40,373 nt of DNA, from contig CAJYQM010000187.1 of the NCBI GenBank assembly GCA_913777025.1, forward strand, positions 1-40,373, given 5' to 3'. Numbering within the stretch: the first letter of the stretch is position 1; each line of letters begins with the position of its first letter. The notes under the pieces are model-generated. The model worked only from the letters and a program-made list of their open reading frames with translations. It was not told the origin of the DNA and did not search any database. The translations under genes and the position numbers were made by a program. The stretch comes from an uncultured Massilia sp. (lineage in GTDB: Bacteria > Pseudomonadota > Gammaproteobacteria > Burkholderiales > Burkholderiaceae_D). Below, piece by piece: positions 8,422-15,353 of the stretch.

Positions 8422-9051
8422 ATGACCTACCGACTCGCCATCTTCGACTTCGACGGCACGCTGGCCGATTCCTTTCCCTTCTTCCTCAGTGTCTTCAACA
8501 CCATTGCTGACCGCCACAGTTTCAAGCGCATCGACCCCAGCCGGGTTGGGCAGTACCGCCACTACGGCATGCGCCAGATGATGGAGCTGGTCGGCATGCC
8601 GGCCTGGAAGCTGCCGCTGGCCTCGCGCAGCTTCATGGCCATGATGAAGGACAACGCCGATGCCATTCCGCTGTTCGACGGCGTGGCCGAGGCCCTGCAG
8701 CACCTGGCCGCGCAGGACGTCCGGCTGGCGGTGGTCTCGTCCAATTCCGAGCACAACGTCCGCCGCATCCTGGGGCCGGAACTGACAAGCCTGGTCGGCC
8801 GCTTCGAATGCGGCATGTCGATCTTCGGCAAGGCCAGCCGCATCCGCGCCGTACTCAAGGATTGCGGCGTTGCAGCAGAGCACGCCATTTACGTCGGCGA
8901 CCAGGGTACGGATGCGGAAGCGTCGCGCAAGGCCGGTGTCGCGTTCGGCGCCGTGCACTGGGGCTATGCGGCGATCGAAGCCTTGCGCAAGGTCGGCTGC
9001 GATGACGAATTCACCACGCCGCACGAGCTGCGCCGCATCGCCGAATCGTAA
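8422..9051 (+). CDS. HAD-superfamily hydrolase, phosphoglycolate phosphatase-like
   Basis: 209 residues with all four HAD motifs. Motif I is DFDGT (nucleophile Asp9, acid Asp11), motif II is VVSSNS (Ser106), motif III is Lys137 in FGKAS, and motif IV is GDQGTD (Asp160, Asp164). The helical cap between residues 15 and 85 is the C1 type seen in Gph-like phosphatases. The family hydrolyses small phosphomonoesters using an aspartyl-phosphate intermediate and Mg2+. The cap does not identify a substrate. It is transcribed away from the AraC gene, and its start is set by the ATG after an ATGATGG stretch without a strong ribosome site. Confidence 0.85.
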   Translation: MTYRLAIFDFDGTLADSFPFFLSVFNTIADRHSFKRIDPSRVGQYRHYGMRQMMELVGMPAWKLPLASRSFMAMMKDNADAIPLFDGVAEALQHLAAQDVRLAVVSSNSEHNVRRILGPELTSLVGRFECGMSIFGKASRIRAVLKDCGVAAEHAIYVGDQGTDAEASRKAGVAFGAVHWGYAAIEALRKVGCDDEFTTPHELRRIAES

Positions 9052-9084
9052 AACAACCTTGCAGCGCACAATTCATGATCTGAC

Positions 9085-9113
9085 TTGAGAGAAACTACTT
9101 CGCATGCTAAACT
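9085..9113 (+). promoter_or_regulatory. Sigma-70-type promoter for the MarR/efflux operon
   Basis: TTGAGA at 9085-9090 matches the -35 consensus at five of six bases. TAAACT at 9108-9113 matches the -10 at four of six, with the preferred 17-bp spacing. It lies about 40 bp before the MarR start and abuts the palindromic element at 9113-9141. Confidence 0.5.
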
Positions 9114-9141
9114 TTCGCATATCAACAGTATATAAGCGAAA
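9113..9141 (+). promoter_or_regulatory. Candidate MarR autoregulatory operator
   Basis: An imperfect inverted repeat reads TTTCGCATAT (9113-9122), seven bases, then ATATAAGCGAAA (9130-9141), so the TTTCGC and GCGAAA arms are exact. A further direct copy of TTCGCAT sits at 9099-9105 inside the promoter spacer. Its position over the likely transcription start and just before the MarR gene is typical of MarR autorepression. Binding is inferred. Confidence 0.5.
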
Positions 9142-9152
9142 TATTGACGCGC

Positions 9153-9641
9153 ATGACGACGATGCTCTCCGACCAGACCTTAAGCAGCCTCACGGCCGCC
9201 CTCACCCACGCCTCGCGCGCCTATCGCGCCGCCGCCGACAAGGTCGGGGCCGCCTATGGGCTGTCGCAGGCGACCGGCCTGCCGGTACTGGTCATCAGCC
9301 GTTTCGGCGAGGCCGGCGTGCGTCCCGGCGTGCTGGCGGAAACGCTGAGCCTGGAAGCCTCGTCGCTGGTGCGCGTGGTCGACCAGTTGATCGGCGCGGG
9401 CCTGCTGGAACGGCATGACGACCCAAACGACCGCCGCGCCAAGATCCTGCGCCTGACCGCGGAAGGCGAAAAGACCGCGCAGCGCATGGACCAGGCCCTG
9501 ATCCCGTTCCGCCGCCAGCTGTTCGGCGGTTTCGACCCGGCCGACGTCGAGGCTTGCCTGCGCGTGCTGGCCGGCCTGCCGGCGGCGATCGCCAACATCA
9601 ACTTCCCCTCCGACAACGTAGAAGAATCGCTGCACCCATGA
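9153..9641 (+). CDS. MarR-family transcriptional regulator
   Basis: About 162 residues from the ATG at 9153. An in-frame TTG at 9144 and an ATG at 9162 are alternatives. The winged-helix core includes GVLAETLSLEASSLVRVVDQLIGAGLL as the recognition region, and the wing motif is RHDDPNDRRAKILRLTAEG, a clear MarR signature. MarR proteins repress efflux and stress genes and release DNA on binding phenolic or aromatic ligands. The stop overlaps the start of the FUSC permease gene by four bases (ATGA), so regulator and pump are translated from one message. This strongly suggests it controls the efflux operon through the palindrome just upstream. Confidence 0.9.
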   Translation: MTTMLSDQTLSSLTAALTHASRAYRAAADKVGAAYGLSQATGLPVLVISRFGEAGVRPGVLAETLSLEASSLVRVVDQLIGAGLLERHDDPNDRRAKILRLTAEGEKTAQRMDQALIPFRRQLFGGFDPADVEACLRVLAGLPAAIANINFPSDNVEESLHP

Positions 9642-11698
9642 AGTTCGCCAGCAGGTCGGAGCTGCTGTTCTCCGTCAAGTCATTCGCGGCAGCGATGCTC
9701 TCGGTATATCTATCCTTGCGCATCGGACTGCCGCGTCCTTTCTGGGCCATGATGACCGCCTACATCGTAGCCCAGCCGTTCGCCGGACCGACCCGTTCGA
9801 AGGGCCTGTACCGCGCGGGCGGCACCATCCTCGGCGCGACCGCCGTCACCATCCTGGTGCCGCACCTGGTCAATTCGCCCGAGCTGCTGTCGCTGGCGCT
9901 GGCCTTGTGGATCGCCGGCTGCCTGTATTTCTCGCTGCTGGACCGCACCCCGCGTTCCTACATGCTGATGCTGGCCGGTTATACCGCCGGGCTGATCGGG
10001 TTCCCGGCCGTGAGCAATCCGGGCGGGATCTTCGACATCGCCCTCGCACGCGTCGAGGAAATCGTGCTCGGCATGACCTGCGCCACCGTCGTGCACAGCC
10101 TGGTGCTGCCGCAGCCCTTCGGGCCGGTGCTGCTGGCGCGGCTCGACCACGCGGTACGCGATGCCCGCCACTGGATCCGCGACGCCCTCAACCCGGCCGG
10201 CGACGCGCGCTCGGCCGCCGACCGCCGCAAGCTCGCCAGCGACATCACCGAGCTGCGCATGATGAGCACCCACCTGCCCTTCGATACCTCGCGCCTGCGC
10301 TGGACCGAGAACGCGGTGAACGCGCTGCAGGAACGCCTCTCGCAATTCGTGCCCGTCGTCTCCGGTATCGAAGACCGCCTGGCGGCGCTGCGCGACATGG
10401 GCGCCACCGGCGTGTCGGCGCACTGGAGCGTCTTGCTGCAGGATGTCGTGACCCTGGTCGAAACCCCGAAACAGGTCGATATCGCCAGGGACGGCGGGCG
10501 CCTGCACGAGCGCATCGACGAACTCGCGCCGCCGGTGCTGCGCGGGCTCGGCTGGACCGGCATGATCGAAGTGAACCTGGCCGCGCGCCTGCATCGCCTG
10601 GTCGACATCGCCGTCGAAATACGCGCGCTGCGCCAGCACATCGACGCCGGCGTGCAGGGCCGCCTGCCGCGCGAAATCCGCAGCATGCCGGGTGTGCCGC
10701 CCAGCGCCCTGCACCGCGACCGCGGCATGGCGCTGCTGTCGGCCTTTGCCGCCGTCGTCGCGGTGCTGCTGTGCTGCGCGTTCTGGATCCTGACCGGCTG
10801 GCCGGCCGGTGCGGCCGCGCCGATGATGGCCGCCGTGCTGTGCTGCTTCTTCTCGACCCAGGACAATCCGGTGCCCTTCATCCGCGGCTTCCTGGACTAC
10901 ACGATCTATTCGATCCCGGTGTCCGCCTTGTACCTGCTGGTCCTGCTGCCGGCGGCGCACAACTTCGAGACGCTGGTGCTGGTCTGCGCCCCGACCTTCC
11001 TGCTGCTCGGTATCTTTGTCGCGCGGCCGTCGACCTTCGGGCGCGCCTTCCCCTTCCTGTTCGGCGTGACCGGCACGCTGGCCCTGATGGATACCGACAC
11101 CGCCGACATGATGTCCTTCACCAATGGCATGCTGTCGCAGATCGCGGGCCTGGTCGCCGCCGCCGTCATCACCAGCATGTTCCGCCGCGTCGGCGCGGCC
11201 TGGACCGCGCGCCGCCTGCTGAAGGCCGGCTGGAGCGAACTGGCGCGCCTGGGCGGCGGCGAAAAGACCACGCTGGCGGAATTCTCGGCACGCATGGTCG
11301 ACCGCATCGGCCTGCTGGCGCCGCGCCTGGCGCTGGCCGCCAAGTCGCAGTCGAACCAGCAGGACTTGCAGGACCTGCAGGCGACCGACGCGCTGCGCGA
11401 CCTGCGCATCGGCCTGAACATGACCCTGCTGCAGCAGGTGCGTCCCCAGCTCGGCCGGGGCGACACCGCGCTGGGTCCCCTCATGTCGCAGCTGTCGCAG
11501 CACTTCAAGCGCCTGCCTGCCATCGACAAGGATGGCGAAAGCCATCTGCTCGGCGCCCTCGACAATGCCTTGCGCGCCATCTGCGAAGGCACGCACGACG
11601 CGCCCCAGCGCGAGGCGCTGGCGGCGCTCACCGGCATCCGGCGCGACATGTTCCCGTGGGCGGCGCCCTACCAGCCCACCCTCGTTCTCGCAACCTGA
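9638..11698 (+). CDS. FUSC-family inner-membrane efflux permease (AaeB-like)
   Basis: 686 residues from the ATG at 9638, which overlaps the MarR stop. The open frame extends further upstream but that part is out of phase with the real MarR gene. There are two hydrophobic blocks (about residues 10-160 and 360-510), each with several helices. Each is followed by a soluble, helical arginine-rich region, the duplicated layout of FUSC/YccS/AaeB proteins. Motifs include RPFWAMMTAYIVAQP in the first block and GWPAGAAAPMMAAVLC in the second. AaeB-type proteins export aromatic carboxylates such as p-hydroxybenzoate together with a HlyD-type adaptor. The following DUF1656, HlyD and NodT genes complete the pump. 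Substrate is inferred from the family only. Confidence 0.88.
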   Translation: MKFASRSELLFSVKSFAAAMLSVYLSLRIGLPRPFWAMMTAYIVAQPFAGPTRSKGLYRAGGTILGATAVTILVPHLVNSPELLSLALALWIAGCLYFSLLDRTPRSYMLMLAGYTAGLIGFPAVSNPGGIFDIALARVEEIVLGMTCATVVHSLVLPQPFGPVLLARLDHAVRDARHWIRDALNPAGDARSAADRRKLASDITELRMMSTHLPFDTSRLRWTENAVNALQERLSQFVPVVSGIEDRLAALRDMGATGVSAHWSVLLQDVVTLVETPKQVDIARDGGRLHERIDELAPPVLRGLGWTGMIEVNLAARLHRLVDIAVEIRALRQHIDAGVQGRLPREIRSMPGVPPSALHRDRGMALLSAFAAVVAVLLCCAFWILTGWPAGAAAPMMAAVLCCFFSTQDNPVPFIRGFLDYTIYSIPVSALYLLVLLPAAHNFETLVLVCAPTFLLLGIFVARPSTFGRAFPFLFGVTGTLALMDTDTADMMSFTNGMLSQIAGLVAAAVITSMFRRVGAAWTARRLLKAGWSELARLGGGEKTTLAEFSARMVDRIGLLAPRLALAAKSQSNQQDLQDLQATDALRDLRIGLNMTLLQQVRPQLGRGDTALGPLMSQLSQHFKRLPAIDKDGESHLLGALDNALRAICEGTHDAPQREALAALTGIRRDMFPWAAPYQPTLVLAT

Positions 11699-11712
11699 CC
11701 CTAGGAGATCCG

Positions 11713-11919
11713 ATGATCGGCGAAGTCAGTATTTATGGCCTCTACCTTCCTCCGCTCCTGCTGCTCACGCTGGCGGCGTTGGTGGTATCGCGCGTTTTCA
11801 ACCTGGTCCTGGCAAGGACCGGCTTTTACCGGCTGGTCTGGCACCCGGCCCTGTTCGATTGTTCCCTGTTCGTCATCGTGCTCGGCGCGCTGACCTATTT
11901 CACACGTAACTGGTCCTGA
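11713..11919 (+). CDS. DUF1656 small membrane protein (AaeX-like)
   Basis: A 68-residue protein with AGGAG six bases before the ATG at 11713. It begins MIGEVSIYGLYLPP, has two hydrophobic segments (about 10-30 and 45-62) and a WHPALFD motif between them. This is the DUF1656 pattern of AaeX, a short inner-membrane protein encoded between FUSC permeases and HlyD adaptors. Its role in the pump is not established. The stop is one base before the adaptor start, so the three genes form a tight operon. Confidence 0.88.
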   Translation: MIGEVSIYGLYLPPLLLLTLAALVVSRVFNLVLARTGFYRLVWHPALFDCSLFVIVLGALTYFTRNWS

Positions 11920-11920
11920 C

Positions 11921-12907
11921 ATGGCTACGAAAAATTTTCTTCCGGCGGTCGGCCGGGTGGGTATCACTTTGCTGGTTGCCGCGGGTGCGGTGGTCGCGGG
12001 CTGGCAGATGTGGCGCCACTACGAGGTCGAACCCTGGACCCGCGATGGCCGCGTCAAGGCCTACGTCGTGCAGGTGGCGCCGGACGTCACCGGCCAGGTG
12101 ACCAAGGTGTATGTGCACGACAACCAGCGCGTCGCCGCCGGCGAACCGCTGTTCGAGATCGACCGCGCGCGTTTCGAGCTGGCGCTGCGCCAGAGCGAAG
12201 CCCAGGTGACGGCGGCCCAGGCGGCCCTGAACCAGGCGCTGCGCGAGAGCAAGCGTAACACCCAGCTGGACGACCTGGTGTCGCAGGAAACCCGCGAACA
12301 GGGCCAGACCCGCACCGACCAGGCGCAGGCCACGCTGGCCCAGGCCATCGTCAACCGCGACACGGCCAGGCTGAACCTGGAGCGCTCGCACGTGGTGTCG
12401 GCGGTGGACGGCATCGTCACCAACCTCGACCTGCGCGAAGGCGCCTACGCCACCGCCGCGCATCCGGTGATGGCCATCGTCGACCGCAGCACCTTCTACG
12501 TCGAAGGCTATTTCGAAGAGACCAAGCTGCCCGGCATCCAGCTCGGCGACAAGGTCGAAGTGACCCTGATGGGCACGCGCCAGCCGATCTCCGGCCACGT
12601 CGACAGCTTCGCCGAAGGCATCGCCGACCGCGACCGCTCGACCGGCGCCAACATGCTGCCGAACGTGAACCCGACCTTCAACTGGGTGCGCCTGGCCCAG
12701 CGCATCCCGGTGCGCATCGCCCTCGATCCGGTGCCGGCCAATGTGCGCCTGGTCGCCGGCCAGACCGCCACCGTGAAGGTGCTGCCGGGCGCCGCCAGGC
12801 CGGCGCCGGCGGCCGCTCCCGCCGCCCCGGCCGCGGCCCCTGCCGCTGCCCCGGCTGCGAAGGCGGCCGTGGTGGCGTCCGCCCCTGCCGCCAAGACTTC
12901 GCACTGA
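11921..12907 (+). CDS. HlyD/EmrA-type membrane fusion protein (AaeA-like)
   Basis: 328 residues. One N-terminal membrane anchor (about 11-29) is followed by WTRDGRVKAYVVQVAPDVTGQV, the hallmark first lipoyl-type half. A helical hairpin (about 75-140) follows, then the second lipoyl half with SHVVSAVDGIVTNLDLREGAY, and a beta-barrel domain containing YVEGYFEETKLPGIQLGD. The adaptor would link the FUSC permease to the outer-membrane channel. The last 45 or so residues are a Pro/Ala-rich tail without family conservation. It is followed after four bases by the outer-membrane factor gene. Confidence 0.92.
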   Translation: MATKNFLPAVGRVGITLLVAAGAVVAGWQMWRHYEVEPWTRDGRVKAYVVQVAPDVTGQVTKVYVHDNQRVAAGEPLFEIDRARFELALRQSEAQVTAAQAALNQALRESKRNTQLDDLVSQETREQGQTRTDQAQATLAQAIVNRDTARLNLERSHVVSAVDGIVTNLDLREGAYATAAHPVMAIVDRSTFYVEGYFEETKLPGIQLGDKVEVTLMGTRQPISGHVDSFAEGIADRDRSTGANMLPNVNPTFNWVRLAQRIPVRIALDPVPANVRLVAGQTATVKVLPGAARPAPAAAPAAPAAAPAAAPAAKAAVVASAPAAKTSH

Positions 12908-12916
12908 GGAATGATC

Positions 12917-14440
12917 ATGAATCGCATCCGCTCCACTGCCATCAAGGCGTTGACGCTGTCGACGCTGGCGGCGGCGCTCGCCGCCTGCACCACGGTCGGT
13001 CCCGACTACCACGTGCCGAAGGAGGCCGTGGTCAAGCGCGACGCGGCCAATGCGCCGTTCATGGGCGCCGCCGAGAAACCCTTCAAATCCGACCCGCTGC
13101 CGGCCGACTGGTGGCACTTGTACCAGGACCCGGTGCTGGACAAGCTGATCGCCAAGGCCTTCAGCGCCAACACCGACCTGCGCGTGGCCGCGGCCAACCT
13201 GCAGCGCGCGCACGCGGTGCTGGAAGAAGTCGAAGAGAAGAAGCGTCCGGAAGTCGAGGCCAGCGTGGCGCCGATGTACGGCCGCCTTGCCGGCGAATCG
13301 ATCGGCATTCCCGAACAGCTGCCGCGCAGCGGCCTGTACGACGGCGACATCAAGGTGGCCTACCAGCTCGACATGTTCGGCCGCATCCGCCGCGCCATCG
13401 AAGCCGTGGAAGCCGACCAGGAAGCCGCGCAGGCGGCCAGCGACCTGGCCCACGTGATGGTCGCCGCCGACACCACGCGCGCCTATGCCGAGGCCTGCTC
13501 GGCCGGCTACCAGCTGAAGGTGGCGCAGCAATCGGTCGACCTGCAGGGCAAGTTCGCCAAGCTGACCGCCGAACGCGTCCAGCGCGGCCGCGGCATCGCC
13601 ATCGACAACAGCCGCGCCCAGGCCCAGCTCGACCAGCTGCGCGCCAACCTGCCGCCGCTGATGGCGCGCCAGCGCACCGCGCTGTACCGCCTGGCCGTGC
13701 TGACCGGCGAGGTGCCGAGCGCCTTCCCGCAAGAGGTCGCGCAATGCGCCACGCCGCCGCGCGTGACGGCCGCGATCCCGGTCGGCGACGGTGCCGCCCT
13801 GCTGCGCCGCCGTCCGGACGTGCGCCAGGCCGAGCGCCAGCTGGCCGGCGCCACCGCGCGCATCGGCGTGGCCACCGCGGAGCTGTACCCGAACATCACG
13901 CTGGGCGCCTCCTTCGGCGGCGTCGGCTTCATGGACGACTTCGGCAACGCCAACACCTGGAAGTTCTCGCTCGGCCCGCTGATCCAGTGGAACCTGCCGG
14001 CAACCAGCTCGGCCCACTCGCACATCGCCCAGGCGAATGCCGCCACGGCAGGCGCGCTGGCCCGCTTCGACGCGGTGGTGCTGAACGCCCTGCGCGAGAC
14101 CGAGAGCGCGCTGACGGTCTACGCCCGTGAACTCGACCGCAACGCGGCCTTGCGCGCCGCGCGCGACCAGAGCGCCCTGGCCTCGCGCCAGACCGCCAAG
14201 CTGTACCAGTTCGGACGCACCGACTTCCTGGCCGCGCTGGATGCGGACCGCACGCTGGCGTCGGCCGAGAGCATGCTGGCGGCGTCGGATGCGCAGCTGG
14301 CGGCGGACCAGGCGCAGTTGTTCCTGGCCCTGGGGGGTGGTTGGGAGAATGCGCGCCCGAAGGGTGGCGCGCATGAAGGCGGCCACGGTGCCAAGGAAGA
14401 GAAGGCCGGGCACGTGGCGCAGGCGGAGCACGCCAAATAA
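12917..14440 (+). CDS. NodT-family outer-membrane efflux lipoprotein
   Basis: The preferred ATG is at 12917, because GAGGA at 12906-12910 is six bases from it but touches the alternative ATG at 12911. The protein has about 507 residues. The signal ends in a lipobox (ALAAC), followed by TTVGPDYHVPK, the standard NodT/OprM opening. Two OEP repeats follow, with helical segments such as LLRRRPDVRQAERQLAGATARIGVATAELYP split across the second repeat. The protein would form the trimeric outer-membrane channel for the preceding pump. The last 25 residues are His/Glu/Lys-rich (GGAHEGGHG and onward) and could bind metal, but this is unusual and unproven. Confidence 0.92.
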   Translation: MNRIRSTAIKALTLSTLAAALAACTTVGPDYHVPKEAVVKRDAANAPFMGAAEKPFKSDPLPADWWHLYQDPVLDKLIAKAFSANTDLRVAAANLQRAHAVLEEVEEKKRPEVEASVAPMYGRLAGESIGIPEQLPRSGLYDGDIKVAYQLDMFGRIRRAIEAVEADQEAAQAASDLAHVMVAADTTRAYAEACSAGYQLKVAQQSVDLQGKFAKLTAERVQRGRGIAIDNSRAQAQLDQLRANLPPLMARQRTALYRLAVLTGEVPSAFPQEVAQCATPPRVTAAIPVGDGAALLRRRPDVRQAERQLAGATARIGVATAELYPNITLGASFGGVGFMDDFGNANTWKFSLGPLIQWNLPATSSAHSHIAQANAATAGALARFDAVVLNALRETESALTVYARELDRNAALRAARDQSALASRQTAKLYQFGRTDFLAALDADRTLASAESMLAASDAQLAADQAQLFLALGGGWENARPKGGAHEGGHGAKEEKAGHVAQAEHAK

Positions 14441-14447
14441 ATACAAC

Positions 14448-14559
14448 GTAGGGTGGACCGGGGCGCGCAGCCGGCTTGCCGTCCACGCGTCCAAACGGTG
14501 CATGCACGGTCGATCATCTGTAACTATCACCGCGTGGGCGGCGAAGCCGCCCACCCTAC
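14448..14559. repeat. Palindromic intergenic repeat (REP/MITE-like)
   Basis: This 112-bp segment lies between two convergent genes. It is bounded by GTAGGGTGG (14448-14456) and its exact complement CCACCCTAC (14551-14559). A second inverted pair, CCACGCG and CGCGTGG, lies inside, and the right arm contains a compact GGGCGGC-gaa-GCCGCCC hairpin. Betaproteobacterial genomes often carry dispersed sequences beginning GTAGGGTGG, which I recall but cannot verify here. It may act as a bidirectional terminator for the efflux operon and the SDR gene. Confidence 0.6.
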
Positions 14560-14568
14560 CCGAGTTTC

Positions 14569-15330
14569 TTACTGGTGCGGCTGCCCGTTCGAGGCCCGCA
14601 ACCCGGCATCCACCGGCAGGTTCACGCCGGTAATCAGGCGCGCATCCTCGCTCGCCAGGAAGGCCATCGCCGCCGCAACCCCCTCCGGATCCTCGGGCGC
14701 GCCCAGCGGCATGCGTTTCTTGAACTCGGCCACCAGTTCCGGCTTGGCCAGCATGTCCTGGGTCATCCCGGTGTCCGTGAAGCTGGGATTCACCGCATTT
14801 ACCCGCACGCCATCCTTGGCCGCATCCATCGCCATCGCGCGCACCATGTTGCTGACCGCACCCTTCGAGGTGTTGTAGGCGAACATTTCCCAGTCGCCGC
14901 CCAGGCCCGACACCGAGGAGGTCATGACGATGGCACCGCGCGTCTTGACCAGTTCCGGCATCGCCGCCTTGGCCATGTGGAAGTAGCCGCCGACGTTGAC
15001 CGCCATGACGCGCTCGAAGTCTTCCTCGCTCGTATTCATGATGTCGCCTTCGGTGGCCATGCCGGCGTTGTTGATCAGGATATGCAGCCCGCCGAAGCGC
15101 TCGACGGCCGCCTTCACGGCGGCGGTGGCGGTGGCCTTCTCGGCGGTATCGCCGACGTGCACCAGCACACGGTCCTGCGGCAGTCCGCCGGCGGCTTCCT
15201 TCAGCTTGGCTTCGTCCTGGTCGAGCATCACGACGGAGGCGCCTTCATCGAGGAAGCGGCGGGCGGTGGCCAGGCCGATGCCGGAAGCGGCACCGGTCAC
15301 GATGACGGTCTTTTCTTTGAAACGGGTCAT
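14569..15330 (-). CDS. Short-chain dehydrogenase/reductase
   Basis: 253 residues with the classical SDR signature. TGAASGIG at 12-19 binds the cofactor, Asp37 at the end of the second strand favours NAD(H), NNAG is at 87-90, and the catalytic residues are Ser139, Tyr152 and Lys156 (YNTSK). The C-terminal part ends ITGVNLPVDAGLRASNG, typical of FabG-like SDRs. The substrate is not identifiable. It lies 23 bp downstream of the molybdenum subunit of an aldehyde oxidoreductase on the same strand, so it may convert an alcohol and pass the aldehyde on. That link is inference from position. Confidence 0.88.
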   Translation of the reverse strand: MTRFKEKTVIVTGAASGIGLATARRFLDEGASVVMLDQDEAKLKEAAGGLPQDRVLVHVGDTAEKATATAAVKAAVERFGGLHILINNAGMATEGDIMNTSEEDFERVMAVNVGGYFHMAKAAMPELVKTRGAIVMTSSVSGLGGDWEMFAYNTSKGAVSNMVRAMAMDAAKDGVRVNAVNPSFTDTGMTQDMLAKPELVAEFKKRMPLGAPEDPEGVAAAMAFLASEDARLITGVNLPVDAGLRASNGQPHQ

Positions 15331-15353
15331 TCCTTATCCTTTCATGGTGTAAG

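Noticed and set aside
9710-11596. 628-codon open frame antisense to the FUSC permease
   Set aside because: Gln/Arg/His-rich shadow of a convincing membrane protein.
11900-14554. 884-codon open frame antisense to the HlyD and NodT genes
   Set aside because: Both sense genes are clear family members. The antisense translation is low-complexity and has no motif.
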